DNA from: MWEI01 sp964600235
GTDB lineage: Bacteria; Desulfobacterota; Desulfomonilia; UBA1062
Length of the DNA: 64,000 bases
Assembly (NCBI GenBank): GCA_964600235.1
Contig: CAZRIV010000001.1
Location: forward strand, 519,141-583,140
Direction of reading: 5' to 3'
The notes beneath the pieces are model-generated. The model made no database searches. It was not told where the DNA came from and worked only from the letters and a program-made list of their open reading frames with translations. Positions 53,597-62,653 of the stretch are shown here, one piece after another. Every line of letters begins with the position of its first letter. Within the stretch, counting starts at the first letter, position 1. Both the position numbers and the translations under genes were made by a program.

Positions 53597-55477
53597 ATGA
53601 TCCATGACTGGCAGATAACGTATTCAAACAAGCTCACCGATGCAAGAACAGCGCTTTCTCAGATAAGGCGAGGTGCTCGGATTTTCATTGGTTCAGCCTG
53701 TGGAGAACCTCAACTGCTCGTCAAGACCCTTATCGATGTTGCTGAAAACCTTGCGGACACTGAGATAATTCACTTCCTGGATCTTGGCATAGCATCATAT
53801 ACCGATGAAAAGTTTGATGCCAACTTCCGCCACAATGCGCTGTTCATAGGATCAAGTACCAGGACTGCAATAAAGGAAGGGCGGGCCGATTATACGCCCA
53901 TCTTCCTTTCGGAGATTCCGCTCCTCATGCAACGGGGAAGTCTGCCCATCGATGTTGCCCTGATCACTGTTTCTCCCCCGGACAATAATGGATATGTGAG
54001 CTTGGGAATCTCGGTGGATATAACGAAAACTGCGGCAGAGGTGGCAAGCTACGTGGTGGCAGAGGTGAATCAGAATATGCCCCGCACCCTCGGAGACAGC
54101 TTCCTTCATGTGTCTGAGATAAGCGCATTCGTAGAGAATAACGTGCCCCTTCTGGAATTCGTCCAGAAGGCCCCTGGAACAATTGCCAAGGCCATTGGAG
54201 AGAATCTCGCCGACCTCATAGAGAACGAGTCGACCATACAGACCGGAGTCGGAAGGATACCAAACTCGGTATTTCCTTATCTCATGAACAAGCGGGATCT
54301 GGGTATCCATACCGAGACCTTTACCGAAGGCCTTATTGATCTCATCGAGGCGGGAGTGATCACCTGCAGAAAAAAAACCCTGTATCCGGGGAAGATAGTG
54401 GCGGCGTTCTGCATGGGAACTAAACGGTTGTACGATTATGTGAACAACAATCCCCTCTTCGAGTTCCGACCCTGCCAGTATGTCAATGATCCTTATGTAA
54501 TCGCTCAGAACGACAGAATGGTTTCAATAAATTCTGCGCTCACCGTAGATCTGACCGGACAGGTGTGCTCTGATTCACTTGGATTTCTTTTCTATAGCGG
54601 TATCGGCGGACAGGTGGATTTCGTCAGGGGCTCTGCCATGTCAAAAAGGGGTAAATCGATCATGGTGCTCCCCTCCACCACTGATGACGGGAAGAACACC
54701 CGCATCGTGCCTTATCACTATCCAGGCAGTGGTGTTGTCGTTACAAGAGGAGATATCCACTATGTTGTAACAGAGTATGGAGTTGCCTATGTACACGGCA
54801 AATCAATACGCGCACGCGCCATGGCGTTGATCAATATCGCTCATCCGGATTTCCGCGAGGAACTGCTGGAAGCCGCCAAGAAACAGGGTTATGTTTACAA
54901 GGATCAGATCCTGCCGGTACAACTCTACCCCAAGGAATATGAAACCTATTGGACCGATAAAAAGGGCACGGAGATATTTTTCCGCCCGGTCAAGGCAACG
55001 GATGAAAGGGCCATCCAGGACAAGATGTATGCCCTCCCTGAACAGGACATCTACACCAGGTTTTTTCATAACTTGAAGTCTTTCCCCCATAAGCTTGCCA
55101 TGCCTCTTGCCGCCATCGACTATAATGACAAGATGGCCATCGCAGCGGTCACAGGCAAAGAGGAACCCGAAAGCCGGGAGCAGATTGTGGCAGTAGGGCA
55201 TTACATCAGGGATCCCCAGAATAATTTTGCCGAGGTCGCCTTTACCACGCACCAGGATTGGCAGAACCGGGGTATTGGAACATATCTCCTGCAGTATCTC
55301 ATTCGCATCGCCAGGGAAAAGAACATCAAGGGATTCACTGCAGATGTCCTGGCAAGAAATACTGCGATGATGAAGGTCTTTTCAAAGGCAGGCTATCCCA
55401 TTAAGACCCACCTGGAATACGGTGTTTATGAACTCGAAATCCCCTTTACCCATGAGGATCAGAAGGACGAGCTTTAA
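53597..55477 (+). CDS. Acetyl-CoA hydrolase/transferase fused to a GNAT acetyltransferase
   Basis: A 626-residue fusion. Residues 1-430 match the 4-hydroxybutyrate/acetate CoA-transferase family: RIFIGSACGEP near the N terminus, GVGRIPNSVFPYL, and the C-terminal half with FYSGIGGQVDFVRGS and VTEYGVAYVHGKS. A GNAT domain occupies about 470-620 (VAFTTHQDWQNRGIGTYLL, the acetyl-CoA loop with QNRGIG). The two halves may use the same acyl-CoA, one moving CoA and the other acetylating a protein or metabolite. The ATG at 53597 is chosen for the promoter geometry; TTG at 53585 is the alternative. Confidence 0.87.
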   Translation: MIHDWQITYSNKLTDARTALSQIRRGARIFIGSACGEPQLLVKTLIDVAENLADTEIIHFLDLGIASYTDEKFDANFRHNALFIGSSTRTAIKEGRADYTPIFLSEIPLLMQRGSLPIDVALITVSPPDNNGYVSLGISVDITKTAAEVASYVVAEVNQNMPRTLGDSFLHVSEISAFVENNVPLLEFVQKAPGTIAKAIGENLADLIENESTIQTGVGRIPNSVFPYLMNKRDLGIHTETFTEGLIDLIEAGVITCRKKTLYPGKIVAAFCMGTKRLYDYVNNNPLFEFRPCQYVNDPYVIAQNDRMVSINSALTVDLTGQVCSDSLGFLFYSGIGGQVDFVRGSAMSKRGKSIMVLPSTTDDGKNTRIVPYHYPGSGVVVTRGDIHYVVTEYGVAYVHGKSIRARAMALINIAHPDFREELLEAAKKQGYVYKDQILPVQLYPKEYETYWTDKKGTEIFFRPVKATDERAIQDKMYALPEQDIYTRFFHNLKSFPHKLAMPLAAIDYNDKMAIAAVTGKEEPESREQIVAVGHYIRDPQNNFAEVAFTTHQDWQNRGIGTYLLQYLIRIAREKNIKGFTADVLARNTAMMKVFSKAGYPIKTHLEYGVYELEIPFTHEDQKDEL

Positions 55478-55487
55478 GCTGACGGCA

Positions 55488-55922
55488 TCAAGCCACGGTT
55501 TTCTCCTCAACCCCTCTAAAGTGAGTGATAAGATACTTTATGAGGTCGGAAAGCGTGATAATACCCACGAGCTCTTCACCAAGAACTACCGGGAGCCCTC
55601 CTATCTTCTTCTCCTCCATGATTTCCGCAGCCTTCAAGACACTATCATCAGGTCCGATTGTGTGCGGATCATGCGTCATACTGGAGCCGACCGTCACGGT
55701 GTTCAGGAGATACTCGTCGGTGGAGCGCTCATGGAAGATAAACGGGGAATTCAAGGCCTGCCTTATATCCCTGTCGGTTATGATCCCTGCGATCTTCCCG
55801 TCAGCAAGTACAGGGATCCGTCTGAATCTATTTGCATTCATCAAGGAGATGGCGTCTTTTAATGTGGCATCTTTATGAATGGTCACCACGTTCCTATTCA
55901 TGAGATCTTTTACCAGAACCAC
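55488..55922 (-). CDS. Tandem CBS-domain protein
   Basis: A 144-residue protein of two CBS motifs forming one Bateman module (about 7-60 and 75-135: DAISLMNANRFRRIPVLADGKIAGIITDRDI and the second GGLPVVLGEELVGIITLSDL, each cited only in part). Such modules bind adenine nucleotides and act as energy sensors. No effector domain is attached. It converges on the CoA-transferase/GNAT gene with a 10-base gap, so a functional tie to acyl-CoA use is conceivable but unproven. Confidence 0.87.
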   Translation of the reverse strand: MVLVKDLMNRNVVTIHKDATLKDAISLMNANRFRRIPVLADGKIAGIITDRDIRQALNSPFIFHERSTDEYLLNTVTVGSSMTHDPHTIGPDDSVLKAAEIMEEKKIGGLPVVLGEELVGIITLSDLIKYLITHFRGVEEKTVA

Positions 55923-56034
55923 GATCTTAACCTCCCTGAACCTGATAGACCATTCATATCACAGCACGGCAGCGAAGTGTACTGCCGCGTGTACGCATGG
56001 GAGGTAAGGAGGGTGTGATGTATGAGAAGAATAC

Positions 56035-57291
56035 TTATATGCCGGCCGTATTGATGAAACAACCGCCACCACTGCCGCCACTTGAGGCAGTTGAAGGTGC
56101 ATCGCTTTGACCTGATGTTTCCGAATAGACCTTGAACCTTCCGAGCTTCTGTGCTGAAAAGGTCACCAGTCCATCCTCGAAGGTTACACCGGTTACGGTA
56201 TGCCAGGCATTATCGGACTCATTGTATCTCTGAACTATCGGATTTTCTCCATTAAATTCGATGCTGATTTGTGCAGGTGCTGCAAGGGTAAGCCCGCTTG
56301 GAAGCAGCTCGAACTCAAGGCTGTTGGCGTCTGAGTATTGAAGTGAAGATGAGGCATCACCCTGAACGTTGGCAATACCGATGGGAACCTGCCTGAGTGC
56401 TGCATCTGCCCTCAGCGAGATGCTGATACCCAGGGTTAATTCCTCCAGGTTAAGGGGTGAACCCGGCTCAAATGACCCGGATGTAAAGAGCCTTGTCGCT
56501 ATTGAAATCCTCAGGCAATAAACCAGTATGCCTGTTGAATCATAAACGTTATAGAGATACACCCCCGGCTTTGTGATAATCATCGTGCTACCCGCTATAT
56601 GAGGGAATGAAGCCAGCATCGGCTTGAATAAATAATCACCTGCAGGATTGATGGTCGTCAGATCGATAACCTCACCTATTTCACCGATAATATCCTTGAG
56701 AATATCGTCAGTAGAAGGCCTGCTTAAAGGATTGAGGGGATCAGTTCCCGCCATGTATTCCGCAAGATTCACTACCCCATCAAGGTCACTGTCCTGAAGG
56801 GCATCAAGCGGGTTGTTCGGATCAAGCCCCAGTTGAGACTCCATGGCGTCCGGGATACCGTCGATATCCGTGTCCGCCGGGGTAAGCACTCCGGCAACAT
56901 ATCCTGCTGCGGTGCTGTCTGTGTTACTGATTTCAATAGGACTGCCATTCGGATTGTCGGAACTTGGGACAACAGACTCGGGAATGGTTATGGATACCTC
57001 CTGTGAAAACACACTCTCATTTCCAGCCGTATCTTTTGCCGTTACAGCAAAGTAGTATGTCCCGGACATGGTGAGCTTGCTTGTGTCGATATCAATGCTC
57101 GTTGAGAGGCCTGCTGACTCCATGTTCGTATAGTTCCTGCTTGATGGGCCGTAGTATACCGTATATCCCTCAAGATCACTGTCGCTGTTGTTATTCCAGC
57201 TGATCCTGACCACGGCGGCATGAGAGACGAGAGCTGAAAATACGAGACAACAAACCAGGATCACGATAGGACACCATTTAAAATTTTTCAT
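56035..57291 (-). CDS. Exported FN3 protein with calcium-type repeats and a short Cys tail
   Basis: A 418-residue secreted or surface protein. A signal peptide (about 1-25) leads to a fibronectin type III domain (about 26-105; YTVYYGPSSRNY, YYFAVTAKDTAGNES). A type 3-like calcium repeat pair follows (DTDIDGIPDAMES, DSDLDGVVNLAEYMAGTDP). A beta-rich region near 310-395 (WHTVTGVTFEDGLVTFSA) resembles choice-of-anchor domains. The chain ends GGSGGGCFINTAGI. This resembles the GG-CFIATA tails of exported deltaproteobacterial proteins, but stops seven residues after the Cys. Cell-surface anchoring is inferred. Confidence 0.75.
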   Translation of the reverse strand: MKNFKWCPIVILVCCLVFSALVSHAAVVRISWNNNSDSDLEGYTVYYGPSSRNYTNMESAGLSTSIDIDTSKLTMSGTYYFAVTAKDTAGNESVFSQEVSITIPESVVPSSDNPNGSPIEISNTDSTAAGYVAGVLTPADTDIDGIPDAMESQLGLDPNNPLDALQDSDLDGVVNLAEYMAGTDPLNPLSRPSTDDILKDIIGEIGEVIDLTTINPAGDYLFKPMLASFPHIAGSTMIITKPGVYLYNVYDSTGILVYCLRISIATRLFTSGSFEPGSPLNLEELTLGISISLRADAALRQVPIGIANVQGDASSSLQYSDANSLEFELLPSGLTLAAPAQISIEFNGENPIVQRYNESDNAWHTVTGVTFEDGLVTFSAQKLGRFKVYSETSGQSDAPSTASSGGSGGGCFINTAGI

Positions 57292-57380
57292 GTCCCCATG
57301 CTTCCAAATCGCATGCCAATATATTTATGATTTTATATTCAATATGTTATGTTCTTTTTTACAAAGGGCGATCGGCAATT

Positions 57381-57400
57381 ATTGTAATCCAGATTACAAT
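57381..57400. promoter_or_regulatory. 9-bp inverted repeat upstream of the FN3 gene
   Basis: ATTGTAATC (57381-57389) and GATTACAAT (57392-57400) are perfect reverse complements with a 2-base centre. They lie 90-110 bases before the start of the FN3 gene. Size and symmetry match a dimeric repressor or activator site; the regulator is unknown. Confidence 0.6.
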
Positions 57401-57467
57401 AAAGAACGGTATTGAAACCAGGTCAACGAGAGAATCTACCGAAATAATGTCAGATTTTCAGACAACT

Positions 57468-57496
57468 GGGTGGGGGGCAAGAAATGCCTCCCACCC
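57468..57496 (-). terminator. Hairpin after secF
   Basis: GGGTGGG-x-GGCA (57468-57479) pairs with TGCC-x-CCCACCC (57485-57496) with one mismatch and a 5-base loop. It sits 9 bases beyond the secF stop on the minus strand. No strong T tract follows, but position and stability fit the end of the tRNA-modification/Sec run. Confidence 0.6.
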
Positions 57497-57504
57497 TATA
57501 TAAG

Positions 57505-58410
57505 TCATTTCTTCTCTTTGTGCAGCATGGCCATGATGGGGCTCGCGACGAAGATGGAAGAGTAGGTTCCTACTAATACCCCGATGATCATGGCAAATGC
57601 GAAGTCGTGAATCACGCTCCCTCCGAGGAAGAACAGCGCCACCACCACGACAAACACGGTGAAGGAGGTGAGGATCGTCCTGCTGAGTGTCTGGCTTATG
57701 CTCTCATTGATTACCTTTAAGAAGTCAACCGACCCGCTCATCTTCTTGATGTTCTCCCTGATCCGGTCGAAGACCACTACGGTGTCGTTTACGGAAAAAC
57801 CGATGATGGTAAGGATGGCTGCCACAATAGTGAGATTTATCTCCTTGCCCAGGAGGGAGAATACGCCCAGGGTTATGGTGGCATCATGGATGAGGGCCAA
57901 TATGGCACCGACCGAGAAACCGAACTCGAATCGTATCCATAAATAGATGAGGATGCCTATCCAGGCATAGATCATGGACATGAGACCTTTCATCTTGATG
58001 TCCTTGCTCACCGCGGCACCCACCATCTCGGCCCGCCTGATATCGACCTTATCCTTCCCGAAGGTATCCTTCAGGGCGTTCTGGATCAACAGGGTCATAT
58101 CCTTACCAGATTCGCTCATGGCCGGCACCCTGATGAGATACTCATTGCCCTCTTCGCTCGATATGCTCTGGATGCGCGCCTCGGCAAGCTTCAGCGGGAT
58201 CATGGCCTTTCTCACGTCTTCCGCCCGCACGCTCTCCGGTAGAGCCACCTGGATCTCCGTGCCGCCAGCAAATTCCGTCCCGAAATTGAATCCACGTACA
58301 AAAGGCATGATGCAGATAACGCTCAGTATGAAAAGGGATAACGATACCGCAAGGGCTATCTTCCGCTTCCCCATGAAATCAATGTAGATATGTGGTTTGA
58401 TGAATTCCAT
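57505..58410 (-). CDS. secF: Preprotein translocase subunit SecF
   Basis: Inner-membrane protein that with SecD uses the proton gradient to pull exported proteins from SecYEG. 301 residues, six membrane segments: MGKRKIALAVSLSLFILSV, FNFGTEFAGGTEIQV, then the conserved NDTVVVFDRIREN between segments 4 and 5. It starts 9 bases after secD. Confidence 0.97.
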   Translation of the reverse strand: MEFIKPHIYIDFMGKRKIALAVSLSLFILSVICIMPFVRGFNFGTEFAGGTEIQVALPESVRAEDVRKAMIPLKLAEARIQSISSEEGNEYLIRVPAMSESGKDMTLLIQNALKDTFGKDKVDIRRAEMVGAAVSKDIKMKGLMSMIYAWIGILIYLWIRFEFGFSVGAILALIHDATITLGVFSLLGKEINLTIVAAILTIIGFSVNDTVVVFDRIRENIKKMSGSVDFLKVINESISQTLSRTILTSFTVFVVVVALFFLGGSVIHDFAFAMIIGVLVGTYSSIFVASPIMAMLHKEKK

Positions 58411-58419
58411 TGCGACCTC

Positions 58420-59991
58420 CTAGATACTTATCCGCTCGATCTTCCGGATATTGACCAGCCATTCCTGAACCCACTTGCACACCACGAGCGCAGTGAACAT
58501 AGAGGACAGGATACCAACGGACAGGGTCACCGCAAAACCCTTGATAGGTCCGGTTCCGAACTGGAACAGAATGAGGCTGGCGATGAGTGTTGTTATATTT
58601 GAATCGACAACCGAAGACATGGCGTTTTTATACCCCGCCTCGACTGCCATTTTCGGGGTTCTGCCGAGCCTGACCTCCTCCCGTATCCGTTCAAAGATCA
58701 GGACATTTGCGTCCACGGCCATACCGATGGTAAGAACTATGCCGGCAATACCCGGCAGGGTAAGTGTCGCGTGAAAGGCCGCCATGACACCGGTAAGAAG
58801 GACAATGTTACCGATGAGAGCGATATTGGCCAGCATCCCGGAAAACTTGTAGTATACCGCCATAAAGGTGATGACAAGCAATCCGCCTACGAGGCAGGCC
58901 ATAATACCCATTCGGATCGAATCATCACCCAGTGATGGTCCTACTATCCTTTCTTCAAGTATATCCACCGGGGCTGGCAGCGCTCCTGCCCTGAGCACGA
59001 TCGCCAGATCCTTGGCCTCCTGATCGCTGAACCTTCCCTCGATCATGGCATTTCCGCCTGCTATGGCGTCCCTTATTACAGGGGCTGAATACACCTTGCC
59101 ATCCAAGATTATCGCAAGCCTCTTGCCGATGTTCTCACCGGTAACCCTTTCGAAAATCCTCCCGCCCTCTGCGTTGAAGGAGATGGAAACATACGGCTCA
59201 TTCGTTGATTTGATGCTCACCCTGGCATCATCGATCATACTGCCTGTCAATACGGCATGCTGTCTTAGCAGAATCGGCTGTTTCCCGTCCTTCATATAAG
59301 CAACATAACTACCCTCGGGTACATCGCCCGAGACCGCGCTTTCCACCGAGTGTTCTTCATCCACCAGTTTGAACTCCAATGCGGCGGTCTTTCCGATGAT
59401 CTTCTTGGCCCTCTCGGGATCGGTAAGTCCTGGTATCTGAAGGATTATCCTTTCCTTTCCCTCAGGGATGATCGATGTTTCACTTACCCCAAGCTGGTCA
59501 ACGCGGTTGCGTATGGTCTCCAGGGCCTGCGCGACGGCCTGATCACGTATCTTTTGGACCTCTTGGGGCTTCATCTCATATGTGAACGATGTCGAGCCCC
59601 CTTCTGTTTTGCTGTCCACCTCAACCAGGTATGGATAAGCATCGACCATGAGTTTTGACAACGCGTCTGAATCTTCCTTGGTTCTAACCTCTACGACAAG
59701 TTTGTCCGGCGCAATAAATGCGGCCTTGTTATAGCGTATGCGCTCACTTATCATCTGCGGCTTGAGATCTCCCGCTATGACGCCCAGTCGTTGTTCAACG
59801 GCCTTGATTGAATCCACCTTCAAGACAAGGTGGATTCCGCCCTGCAGATCGAGACCCAGCTTGATCTTTGATTTTGGCCCGAACCAGCCCTGGGGCATCT
59901 CCTCCTTGCCGAGGAAGCTGGGAATGGCAAAAACCAGTCCAACGACCAGCACGGCCAGGATAAGTATCCCCCTAAATTTGAAGTTATCCAT
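58420..59991 (-). CDS. secD: Preprotein translocase subunit SecD
   Basis: Partner of SecF. 523 residues: one membrane segment at the N terminus, LGLDLQGGIHLVLKVD, the large P1/P3 periplasmic domains (QIPGLTDPERAKKIIGKTAALEF) and five C-terminal membrane segments with MAVDANVLIFERIREE. It starts 14 bases after yajC. Confidence 0.98.
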   Translation of the reverse strand: MDNFKFRGILILAVLVVGLVFAIPSFLGKEEMPQGWFGPKSKIKLGLDLQGGIHLVLKVDSIKAVEQRLGVIAGDLKPQMISERIRYNKAAFIAPDKLVVEVRTKEDSDALSKLMVDAYPYLVEVDSKTEGGSTSFTYEMKPQEVQKIRDQAVAQALETIRNRVDQLGVSETSIIPEGKERIILQIPGLTDPERAKKIIGKTAALEFKLVDEEHSVESAVSGDVPEGSYVAYMKDGKQPILLRQHAVLTGSMIDDARVSIKSTNEPYVSISFNAEGGRIFERVTGENIGKRLAIILDGKVYSAPVIRDAIAGGNAMIEGRFSDQEAKDLAIVLRAGALPAPVDILEERIVGPSLGDDSIRMGIMACLVGGLLVITFMAVYYKFSGMLANIALIGNIVLLTGVMAAFHATLTLPGIAGIVLTIGMAVDANVLIFERIREEVRLGRTPKMAVEAGYKNAMSSVVDSNITTLIASLILFQFGTGPIKGFAVTLSVGILSSMFTALVVCKWVQEWLVNIRKIERISI

Positions 59992-60005
59992 TATAACCCC
60001 CGCAA

Positions 60006-60326
60006 TTATTTTTGAGTCGAATCAATGCTCTTCTTTTGTGCAATAAATTCTCTGGATACCTTTATCTTTACCTTGTCCCCCACATCGAGGGTGAGCACAT
60101 TATCCGTAATACCAACGACCCTGCCATGAATCCCTCCGCTGGTGATTACATCATCCCCTTTATCGATGCTTTCAAGCATCTGCTTGTGTTCCTTGGCCTT
60201 CTTCTGCTGGGGCATTATCAGGAGAAAGTAAAAAACAATGAATATGAGTATCAGGGGAGCCAGACTCATCAGGAAGCTCATCGTATCCCCGCCCGCAGGT
60301 CCTGCTGCATAGGCAATGCTAGTCAT
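60006..60326 (-). CDS. yajC: Sec translocon accessory protein YajC
   Basis: A 106-residue single-pass inner-membrane protein. Membrane segment about 19-39 (LILIFIVFYFLLIMPQQKK), followed by the cytoplasmic barrel with DDVITSGGIHGRVVGI. It binds the SecDF complex. Its start overlaps the tgt stop by 8 bases, the classic queA-tgt-yajC-secD-secF order. Confidence 0.95.
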   Translation of the reverse strand: MTSIAYAAGPAGGDTMSFLMSLAPLILIFIVFYFLLIMPQQKKAKEHKQMLESIDKGDDVITSGGIHGRVVGITDNVLTLDVGDKVKIKVSREFIAQKKSIDSTQK

Positions 60327-61428
60327 TATAAATCTCCTTAATCCTTTTTCTTAAATCGTTGAATTTTTGCTCCCTAATGGAATGCCGTATATCTGACATT
60401 AATTCAAGATAGAAATGCAAGTTATGAATAGTATTGAGTATGGAACTGAGGATCTCTCCGGTCACAAAGAGATGCCTCAGGTAGGCCCTGGAGAAGTTTC
60501 TGCAGGTATAGCATGTGCAGGCATCATCCGGAGGATTCGGATCCTGCCGGTATCTAGCCTGTTTCAGCGACATCTTGCCATTTTTGGTAAAAAGCATACC
60601 ATTCCTGGCATTCCGTGTCGGGAGGACGCAGTCAAACATGTCCACACCCCGGGCAACGGCCTCTACTATATCTACCGGTGTCCCGACTCCCATGAGGTAC
60701 CGCGGCTTGTCTTCAGGCAAGAAGACCATGGTCTCATCCAGTACTATAACCATGGTATCATGCCCTTCGCCGACTGAAAGACCGCCTATGGAATATCCGT
60801 CAAAAGGTAATGCAACAAGGTCCTTTGCGCTCTTCTCCCTGAGGTCCGGATACATTCCCCCCTGAACAATCCCGAACAGCGCCGCATCTGTCTGTCGTGC
60901 ATACAGGCTCTTTGAGGCCCACAGGCTGGTCTTATTGACGGATTGCTCCACATAATCCCTTGTGCTCGGGAATGCAACGCACTCATCGAGGCACATCATG
61001 ATATCCGAACCAAGATCCTCCTGTATCCGGATTGCCTTCTCAGGGGTAAGCATCCTCCTGCTCCCATCGACATGGGAGGCAAAAAGCACGCCTTCATCGG
61101 TAATCTTCACCAGCTTGGCCAGGCTGAATACCTGATACCCGCCGCTGTCGGTGAGAATGGGCCTGTCCCACCCCATGAACTTATGCAATCCGCCCAGGGC
61201 TCTAACCAGATCCTCACCCGGCCTCAAATGAAGGTGATAGGTGTTTGACAGGATGATCTGGGCACCGATGGACATGAGAACATCCGGGGTTAAGGCCTTT
61301 ACTGTTGCGGCAGTACCTACCGGCATGAATACAGGGGTGTCCACAGCACCGCGGCGCGTGGTAATCCGGCCGCACCGGGCAGTACCGTCGCAGGAATCCT
61401 TCAAGTAATTAAATGATGAACATTGCAT
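60319..61428 (-). CDS. tgt: tRNA-guanine transglycosylase
   Basis: Exchanges G34 for preQ1 in tRNAs with GUN anticodons (Asp, Asn, His, Tyr). 369 residues from the chosen ATG: MPVGTAATVKALTPD, catalytic Asp in TDSGGYQVFSL, the second Asp in FDCVLPTRNARNG and the zinc site CTCYTC. The frame runs to 61467 inside queA; ATG at 61428 or 61434 fits family length. It overlaps queA by 20 bases. Confidence 0.97.
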   Translation of the reverse strand: MQCSSFNYLKDSCDGTARCGRITTRRGAVDTPVFMPVGTAATVKALTPDVLMSIGAQIILSNTYHLHLRPGEDLVRALGGLHKFMGWDRPILTDSGGYQVFSLAKLVKITDEGVLFASHVDGSRRMLTPEKAIRIQEDLGSDIMMCLDECVAFPSTRDYVEQSVNKTSLWASKSLYARQTDAALFGIVQGGMYPDLREKSAKDLVALPFDGYSIGGLSVGEGHDTMVIVLDETMVFLPEDKPRYLMGVGTPVDIVEAVARGVDMFDCVLPTRNARNGMLFTKNGKMSLKQARYRQDPNPPDDACTCYTCRNFSRAYLRHLFVTGEILSSILNTIHNLHFYLELMSDIRHSIREQKFNDLRKRIKEIYND

Positions 61429-62416
61429 CGCCATAACTGTAGAACCTGTATTTCCTATTAACGGCATCTTGATACGCCTTCATGATGAGATCGTGCCCGC
61501 CAAAGGCGCTTACCAACATAAGCAGCGTGGACCTAGGCAAATGGAAGTTCGTCAGCAGGGAATTCACCGCCTTGAATGGAAATCCTTTGTAGATGAATAT
61601 GTCCGTTGCCCCTTTTCCCGGGATAATCCTTCCTCGAGTATGCATGAGGTGCTCAAGGACCCTTGTCGTGGTTGTTCCTACCGCAACAATTCTCCTTTCT
61701 TGTGTAATCGCGTTGTTGATGGAAACTGCTGCCGCGTCCGTGACTGAAAACTCCTCAGGGTGCATCGCATGGTCTTCTACAGATCGGGTACGGACGGGTA
61801 TGAAGGTCCCGAGGCCTACATGCAGGGTCACATACACAACCTCTATACCTGATGACTCCATCCTTTGAAGTATGTCCTGGGTAAAATGAAGACCGGCGGT
61901 GGGTGAGGCTACAGAACCATCATGACAGGCATATACCGTCTGGTATGTCACGGAATCCATTGCCTCAGGTTTCCTGTCTATATAGGGAGGCAACGGCACA
62001 TCGCCAATGTTGAGCACCTGGTTTTCGTCTGAAAAGAAAAGTACATAATCCTTGTCTTCTCTCTTTTCCACTCTTGCCGTGAGGTTTCCTGAAAACAGGA
62101 GGAGAGATCCAACCCTTGCAGGTTTTGATGCACTCACAAGGCAGCGCCATCGAGGGCCGCCAACCTGCTTGAGCAGGAGCACCTCGACCACTCCTCCGGT
62201 CTCCTTTTTCCCCATGAGACGTGCCGGTATGACCCTAGTGTCATTCAGCACAACCACGTCTCCGGGATACAAATAAGAGAGGATGTCTTCGAATTGCCTG
62301 TGAAACAATTCACCGGTACGGCGATCAATGACGAGCAGCCTGTCCTTACCCCTCTCCAGTGGGTATTGGGCAATAAGCTCACCGGGCAGGCAGTAAGAGA
62401 ATAAATCCGTTTCCAT
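61409..62416 (-). CDS. queA: S-adenosylmethionine:tRNA ribosyltransferase-isomerase
   Basis: Adds the epoxycyclopentane ring to preQ1 in tRNA. 335 residues from the preferred start: FSYCLPGELIAQYPLERG, VVLNDTRVIPARLMG, HDGSVASPTAGLHFT, HVGLGTFIPVR, NFHLPRSTLLMLVSAFGG. The ATG at 62416 lies 1 base after the DUF2065 stop and gives the standard N terminus; a longer frame to 62479 overlaps that gene. Confidence 0.97.
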   Translation of the reverse strand: METDLFSYCLPGELIAQYPLERGKDRLLVIDRRTGELFHRQFEDILSYLYPGDVVVLNDTRVIPARLMGKKETGGVVEVLLLKQVGGPRWRCLVSASKPARVGSLLLFSGNLTARVEKREDKDYVLFFSDENQVLNIGDVPLPPYIDRKPEAMDSVTYQTVYACHDGSVASPTAGLHFTQDILQRMESSGIEVVYVTLHVGLGTFIPVRTRSVEDHAMHPEEFSVTDAAAVSINNAITQERRIVAVGTTTTRVLEHLMHTRGRIIPGKGATDIFIYKGFPFKAVNSLLTNFHLPRSTLLMLVSAFGGHDLIMKAYQDAVNRKYRFYSYGDAMFII

Positions 62417-62417
62417 G

Positions 62418-62618
62418 CTATTGCATCCCCATGACATTTCTGCCCACATATATGATGATGAGACCGAGAAAAGCGGCAATGATGCCTATGGCCTGCAGCG
62501 TAGCGTTGGGCACTGTCTGTATGAACTGGGCGAAGGACTTAAACTTTCCCGGGAAGAGGATATAGGGAACCGCCTCAATGATTAGAACCATGCCTAAAAC
62601 ACTTAAGAAGTAATCCAT
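62418..62618 (-). CDS. DUF2065 small membrane protein
   Basis: A 66-residue protein with two membrane segments (about 3-21 and 40-60) and the family motif VLIIEAVPYILFPGKFKSF. Function unknown. A TTG at 62657 would give a 79-residue form overlapping the upstream gene; the ATG at 62618 fits the family better. It is coupled to queA by a 1-base gap. Confidence 0.85.
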   Translation of the reverse strand: MDYFLSVLGMVLIIEAVPYILFPGKFKSFAQFIQTVPNATLQAIGIIAAFLGLIIIYVGRNVMGMQ

Positions 62619-62653
62619 AGGTGGTGTCTTATATCCATGATGCCGGTCAATCG

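Noticed and set aside
57310..57340. Sigma-54-like TTGGCATGCGATTTGG on the minus strand before the FN3 gene
   Set aside because: The -12 element lacks GC (TTGG, not TTGC), and the transcript would start at the start codon.
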